A DNA stretch of 8,340 bases from the NCBI GenBank assembly GCA_016840695.1, contig JAEORV010000050.1, positions 1 to 8,340 of the forward strand. The letters are read 5' to 3'. Origin of the DNA: Promethearchaeota archaeon (lineage in GTDB: Archaea > Asgardarchaeota > Lokiarchaeia > Sigyniarchaeales > SOKP01). The stretch's first letter is position 1. Each line of letters opens with the position of its first letter. Made by a program: the position numbers and the translations under genes. Below the pieces are notes generated by a model. It saw only the letters and a program-made list of their open reading frames with translations. It searched no databases and had not been told where the DNA came from. Of this stretch, positions 6,502 through 8,340 are shown piece by piece.

Positions 6502-7664
6502 TGAAAAGAATAGATCTCATTCAGGATACTATCAATAACAATGACGTAGACCAATTAGTTAATTGGCTAAAAGGATATCCAAGGTTGACTAAAGGTCCAA
6601 TGACCTTGGAATTTGAAAATAAATTCGCTAACTGGATCGGCAGTGAATATGCAGTTTTTGTTAACTCCGGATCATCAGCTAACTTATTAATGGTATATGC
6701 ACTTAAGCATGCAGGACTGCTCAAGAACAACAAATTCTGTGTCCCGTCTCTTTGCTGGGCTACTGACTTAGCTCCGGTTTTGCAATTTGATTTAGAGCCC
6801 GTCTTAGTAGATTGCAACCTTGAGAACCTATCCGTTGATCTAGAGCATTTAGAAAAGGTATTCAAGGAAGAATCCCCGGCTGCTCTTATTCTAGTTTCAG
6901 TTTTAGGACTATCCCCAGATATGGATGCAGTAATTGATCTCTGTGAAAAATACGAGGTTGTTCTATTGGAGGATAATTGCGAATCGCAGGGGACTTCATA
7001 TAAGGGCAAAAGACTTGGCAACTTTGGTCTAATGTCATCTTTTTCCACATACTTTGGACACACCATGAGTACTATCGAAGGTGGTATGATTACTACTAAT
7101 GATAGCGACATGTATAACCTACTTCTGCAATTAAGAAGTCATGGTTGGGACAGAGATCTATCACCGCAGAGACAAAGTGAATTAAGGGAAGAATGGGGAA
7201 TTAGTGATTTTTCTGCACTTTACTCCTTTTACGTACCTGGGTTTAATGTAAGAAGCACCGATTTACAAGCTTTCATAGGGGTTGGACAACTTGATAAGGT
7301 GGACCATAGCATCCAGAAAAGGTACGAAAACTATCTATACTATAAGGAAAAGCTCTCGGGCAAAATTTGGTTCCCTAACGAGCTTCAAGAATCCTTTACA
7401 GCTAACTTTGCTATTCCAGTGATTCTAGACGATGAAGGCAAAAAAATGTCCCTTGTCAAAGAGCTAGAAGAGAATAATATTGCTTGTAGACCTCTAATCT
7501 CGGGTTCAATGGGAACACAACCTTTTTACAAAAAACTCTATGGTGAGAATAAACTGCCCAACTGTGAAGTAGTTGATTCTAGAGGTATATACGTACCTAA
7601 CCACCCATTGCTTCAACAAGAAGATATTGATAGAATTTGTGAAATAATACTAAATAATGTCTAG
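6501..7664 (+). CDS. colD: ColD-like GDP-4-keto-6-deoxymannose 3-dehydratase (PLP fold, His for Lys)
   Basis: A 387-residue member of the DegT/DnrJ/EryC1/StrS sugar aminotransferase fold. GSSANLL (57-63) is the phosphate-binding segment and LEDNCESQGT (156-165) carries the aspartate (D158) that pairs with the PLP ring nitrogen. The usual Schiff-base lysine is missing: the motif reads SSFSTYFGHTMSTIEGG (179-195), with His187 in its place. From family knowledge, this replacement marks ColD (about 388 residues, catalytic His188 in E. coli O55), which removes the C3 hydroxyl of GDP-4-keto-6-deoxymannose using PMP and glutamate. CDP-hexose 3-dehydrases (E1/RfbH) also have His but are longer and carry an iron-sulfur cluster, and perosamine synthases keep the Lys. 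The product would be GDP-4-keto-3,6-dideoxymannose, the colitose precursor. It overlaps the fcl-type gene by one base and the next gene by eight. Confidence 0.88.
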   Translation: MKRIDLIQDTINNNDVDQLVNWLKGYPRLTKGPMTLEFENKFANWIGSEYAVFVNSGSSANLLMVYALKHAGLLKNNKFCVPSLCWATDLAPVLQFDLEPVLVDCNLENLSVDLEHLEKVFKEESPAALILVSVLGLSPDMDAVIDLCEKYEVVLLEDNCESQGTSYKGKRLGNFGLMSSFSTYFGHTMSTIEGGMITTNDSDMYNLLLQLRSHGWDRDLSPQRQSELREEWGISDFSALYSFYVPGFNVRSTDLQAFIGVGQLDKVDHSIQKRYENYLYYKEKLSGKIWFPNELQESFTANFAIPVILDDEGKKMSLVKELEENNIACRPLISGSMGTQPFYKKLYGENKLPNCEVVDSRGIYVPNHPLLQQEDIDRICEIILNNV

Positions 7665-8280
7665 TACCCTTTATAATAAAAAACTAAACCTAGAATTTTA
7701 TCACATACCAAAAAATGGTATGACTACTGTTATACATGGAATTGGTGGTTTCAAATGGGTTGAGGTTGATACTATTCCAGAGGATTCCAAAACCTTTTGT
7801 GTTCTAAGAAATCCCACAGAAAGACTAGTTTCATCTTTTGGCCATTTTGCTTTTTCAGACAGATTTAGGGAGGTTAAAAATCACACGTTAAGGAAGCTAC
7901 CTAATGAAGCTATTTCAGAATTCATCCGACTTGGTTACACTAAAAGTGGTTTTAGAAAGTTCGTGTCTGAGATTAAGGAAAGGGGAATATTTAACGGACA
8001 TCATAGACCACAAGTTGAATTTTTGGATGGCACTAAAAGGAAAGACCCTAAGATAAATCACAGGAGCATAGATAACATTGACATTTTCTGTTCACATCAA
8101 AATATAAATCAAGATCTTAAACTTCTAACCGGTATTGATGTACCCCATTTAAACAAAGGTAGGATGAACAAAAAATCTAAATCAGAGATATTGGACTTTG
8201 CATTTAATCGGGTATACGATGATATAAAAGAGATCTATTCCGAGGATTTTAAACTATACAACAAATACATCAAACAATGA
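7657..8280 (+). CDS. Small sulfotransferase-like protein
   Basis: A 207-residue protein with the sulfotransferase layout. FYHIPKNGMTT (14-24) is the 5'-phosphosulfate loop with K19. FCVLRNPTERLVSSFGHF (47-64) is an intact 3'-phosphate motif with R51 and S59. GHHRPQVEFL (114-123) is the HxRPQxxFL block of carbohydrate sulfotransferases, and PHLNKG (163-168) with IYSEDFKLYN (193-202) forms the typical C-terminal end. It resembles the divergent gene at 2160 in length and motif spacing but keeps the canonical PAPS residues. The expected reaction is sulfate transfer from PAPS to a sugar hydroxyl. It sits between colD- and gmd-type genes, overlapping the former by 8 bases and the latter by 4, so its substrate may be a residue made from this deoxyhexose pathway; that is inference. 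No membrane segment or signal peptide is seen. Confidence 0.8.
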   Translation: MSSTLYNKKLNLEFYHIPKNGMTTVIHGIGGFKWVEVDTIPEDSKTFCVLRNPTERLVSSFGHFAFSDRFREVKNHTLRKLPNEAISEFIRLGYTKSGFRKFVSEIKERGIFNGHHRPQVEFLDGTKRKDPKINHRSIDNIDIFCSHQNINQDLKLLTGIDVPHLNKGRMNKKSKSEILDFAFNRVYDDIKEIYSEDFKLYNKYIKQ

Positions 8281-8340
8281 AAAAAGCACTTATAACAGGA
8301 ATCAACGGGCAAGATGGATCATATCTTGCGGAATTCCTGT
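8277..8340 (+). CDS. gmd: GDP-mannose 4,6-dehydratase, N-terminal fragment (runs off window)
   Basis: Only 21 codons are visible, but MKKALITGINGQDGSYLAEF is the hallmark N-terminus of GDP-mannose 4,6-dehydratase: a first Rossmann strand followed by TGxxGQDGSYLAE, the NADP-binding loop almost unique to Gmd. The enzyme converts GDP-D-mannose to GDP-4-keto-6-deoxy-D-mannose, the shared substrate of the fcl- and colD-type enzymes just upstream. The start overlaps the preceding stop as ATGA (8277-8280) and has no Shine-Dalgarno site. The rest of the gene, about 1 kb, lies beyond the window end. Confidence 0.93.
   Translation, partial: MKKALITGINGQDGSYLAEFL

Noticed and set aside
6521..7111. 196-codon open frame on the minus strand opposite the colD-like gene
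   Set aside because: Ser/Thr/Leu-rich shadow translation with no recognisable motif; the + strand frame has full family motifs.
6501..7664. Reading the DegT-fold gene as a perosamine or other amino-sugar aminotransferase
   Set aside because: The Schiff-base lysine needed for transamination is replaced by His187.

Overview
The window is a tightly packed, single-strand cluster of surface-glycan genes. Ten genes are complete on the + strand and two are cut by the window edges. There are no RNA genes, insertion sequences, integrases, CRISPR arrays or credible minus-strand genes. The DNA looks AT-rich. Genes abut or overlap by 1 to 8 bases (four ATGA junctions, two TAATG junctions), and only two starts have a clear Shine-Dalgarno site. 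This fits either the glycan island of a marine-type bacterium or the glycan cluster of a large tailed phage (T4-like viruses of marine bacteria carry such sets). No phage structural or replication gene and no bacterial housekeeping gene is present to decide between them.

Left block (1-4748): the C-terminal part of a family-2-type glycosyltransferase, a DxD (GT-A fold) glycosyltransferase, a GT10/fucosyltransferase-like glycosyltransferase, a small divergent sulfotransferase-like protein, an FkbM-family SAM methyltransferase, a family-2-type sulfotransferase and a family-1-type sulfotransferase. Next, at 4772-5521, comes a GT11 (alpha-1,2-fucosyltransferase family) gene. These are the enzymes that would build, methylate and sulfate a glycan.

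A 59-base gap (5522-5580) is the only real intergenic region. It holds nested inverted repeats, a T-run and a TATAAT hexamer, and marks a shift in isoleucine codon use.

Right block (5581-8340): a GDP-fucose-synthase-type epimerase/reductase with a TTG start, a ColD-like PLP enzyme in which the usual catalytic lysine is replaced by histidine, a fourth sulfotransferase-like gene, and the first 21 codons of GDP-mannose 4,6-dehydratase (gmd). Gmd would make GDP-4-keto-6-deoxy-D-mannose. The Fcl-type enzyme can turn this into GDP-L-fucose. Alternatively ColD removes the 3-hydroxyl and the same type of epimerase/reductase (ColC in colitose systems) makes GDP-L-colitose. The GT10-like and GT11 enzymes are the natural users of either donor.

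The main hypothesis is a locus for a sulfated, partly methylated, fucose- and/or colitose-decorated glycan. Its unusual part is a 3,6-dideoxyhexose branch placed beside four sulfotransferase-like genes.
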